From a virus, in IMG/VR virus record IMGVR_UViG_3300025012_000232, positions 1-31,072 of that record: a stretch of 31,072 nucleotides of DNA; one strand, 5' to 3'. The translations under genes and the position numbers were made by a program. Shown here in pieces: positions 30,369-31,072 of this stretch (its first letter is position 1; the number at the start of each line of letters is the position of its first letter). The notes beneath the pieces are model-generated. The model did no database searches. It saw only the letters and a list, made by a program, of their open reading frames with translations, and was not told where the DNA came from.

Positions 30369-31072
30369 GTCTTGCCTCCGGTTGTAAAGAATTCCTTGTA
30401 TTTTTCCGCTTCGTATGCGCCTTTCGTCAACTCGATTATTTTTTTAACAGTAACCGTCTCAGGTGTCTTCCTCTGGTCCATCCATGCCCGGACTCCGCCT
30501 TCACAAGCTCCGGTTATGACTCGATATGACCTGATCGCGTCTCTCTTTGTTACAACCGTATCGAGTTTCCATTTTTTGAACTCGGACGGATCACGGTTGC
30601 CGATTTTAAATAGCAGGCCGTCTCTTGCTTCTCGCAGGGTCTTTCCGTGCGAAAACACTTCGCCATCTGTGACGAGATAAGAAATCTCTGTCTTGCCGCA
30701 AATCTTGACATGAGCCACGGGTCCGCGTTGAGATATGATTTCTGCCAGGATTCCGTCAGCGAAAGAAAATCCCGCTTTTGCAAACGATTTTAACAGAAGA
30801 TCCTGGCAACTCAGTAATGCCTTGTCATTATTTGTTTTTACAGAAGAAAAGTCACCGCTTGCGTCGATGGAACCGCCGACATTTTCTAATTTCGGAAACG
30901 CTGTCTTCGTGTCGCTCCCGAATGCGTAGATGGAACCGCCGACATTTTCTAATTTCGGAAACGCTGTCTTCGTGTCGCTCCCGCGTGCGTCGATGTAACC
31001 GCCGACATTTTCTAATTTCGGAAACGCTGTCTTCGTGTCGCTCCCGCGTGCGTAGATGGAACCGCCGACATT
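30365..31072 (-). CDS. Repeat-solenoid protein with conserved C-terminal domain, 5' end outside window
   Basis: An open frame runs from the right edge to TGA 30365, 235 residues visible; the ATG at 30718 is internal and not the true start. The first part is a tandem repeat of 21 residues, NVGGSIYARGSDTKTAFPKLE, split here as NVGGSIYARG and SDTKTAFPKLE, three full copies plus a partial one. A Gly-Gly, hydrophobic, Leu pattern per unit suggests a leucine-rich-repeat or beta-solenoid fold. The C-terminal part (KICGKTEISYLVTDGEV, HGKTLREARDGLLFK, DAIRSYRVITGACEGG) resembles a domain I recall following such repeats in other phage proteins. Role unknown; repeat domains often bind proteins. Confidence 0.7.
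   Translation of the reverse strand, partial: NVGGSIYARGSDTKTAFPKLENVGGYIDARGSDTKTAFPKLENVGGSIYAFGSDTKTAFPKLENVGGSIDASGDFSSVKTNNDKALLSCQDLLLKSFAKAGFSFADGILAEIISQRGPVAHVKICGKTEISYLVTDGEVFSHGKTLREARDGLLFKIGNRDPSEFKKWKLDTVVTKRDAIRSYRVITGACEGGVRAWMDQRKTPETVTVKKIIELTKGAYEAEKYKEFFTTGGKT
30861..31072 (-). repeat. 63-bp in-frame tandem repeats
   Basis: Units start at 30861, 30924, 30987 and 31050 (spacing 63 exactly), continuing beyond the edge. The complete units differ only at four bases in three codons, while the other 18 codons are identical base for base. They encode 21-residue repeats of the solenoid protein. Confidence 0.95.

Noticed and set aside
30861-31072. Evenly spaced repeats that could suggest a CRISPR array
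   Set aside because: The 63-bp units join without unique spacers and keep an open reading frame with a regular 21-residue peptide repeat.
1-31072. tRNA genes, integrase, attachment sites or insertion sequences
   Set aside because: No tRNA-like clover pattern, recombinase motif or terminal inverted repeats with a transposase frame were seen; their absence from this window says nothing about the rest of the genome.

Overview
The window is a compact stretch of a tailed bacteriophage, or a prophage of that type. Every gene I can support lies on the minus strand, so the transcriptional order runs from the right edge to the left. The head, neck and ejection genes (portal, scaffold, major capsid protein, short-tail adaptor, P22 gp10-like tail hub, three internal/ejection proteins) are those of a podovirus, and I see no tape measure, tail tube or sheath gene. 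The host cannot be named from the sequence. A CsrA homologue, a SLT-type lytic transglycosylase as cell-wall enzyme and a predicted lipoprotein fit a Gram-negative host, but this is inference. No integrase, repressor, polymerase, tRNA or CRISPR array was seen. Genes are packed with ATGA, GTGA or TAATG overlaps and strong AGGAGG-type ribosome binding sites, and no stretch over about 300 bases lacks a gene.

Right to left: (1) about 26.6-31.07 kb is an accessory region of mostly very small genes. It holds the 3' part of a repeat-solenoid protein that runs off the right edge, several cysteine-pair (zinc-ribbon-like) mini-proteins, a DPFxPWNNPM-repeat peptide, a TSPPY-class DNA methyltransferase, a CsrA-like RNA-binding regulator, and a small basic protein whose C-terminus is nearly identical to a piece of the capsid protein. 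(2) 21.5-26.6 kb is the packaging module: promoter, small and large terminase, small accessory genes and portal. (3) 16.7-21.5 kb is the head module: lipoprotein, unknown protein, scaffold, zinc-ribbon mini-protein, putative decoration protein, major capsid protein, beta-helix protein and a small beta protein, with RNA hairpins punctuating it. (4) 10.7-16.7 kb holds the tail adaptor, tail hub and two internal proteins. (5) 4.4-10.7 kb is one 2102-codon gene for a giant ejected, polyvalent-type protein with a HExxH metallopeptidase-like domain. (6) 2.65-4.4 kb holds two appendage/fibre proteins, one with a LamG-like lectin domain. (7) 1-2.6 kb is a lysis module: a coiled-coil/membrane protein, a SLT transglycosylase, a second membrane-anchored divergent SLT-like protein, and a run of tiny membrane or secreted proteins cut by the left edge.

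The most unusual signals are the capsid segment repeated in frame in a small accessory gene, the 63-bp coding repeats whose only differences are non-synonymous changes in three codons, the phage-borne CsrA with a GGA-rich structured segment downstream, and the second SLT-like protein beside the canonical endolysin. Functions rest on motif reading only; no database search was run.
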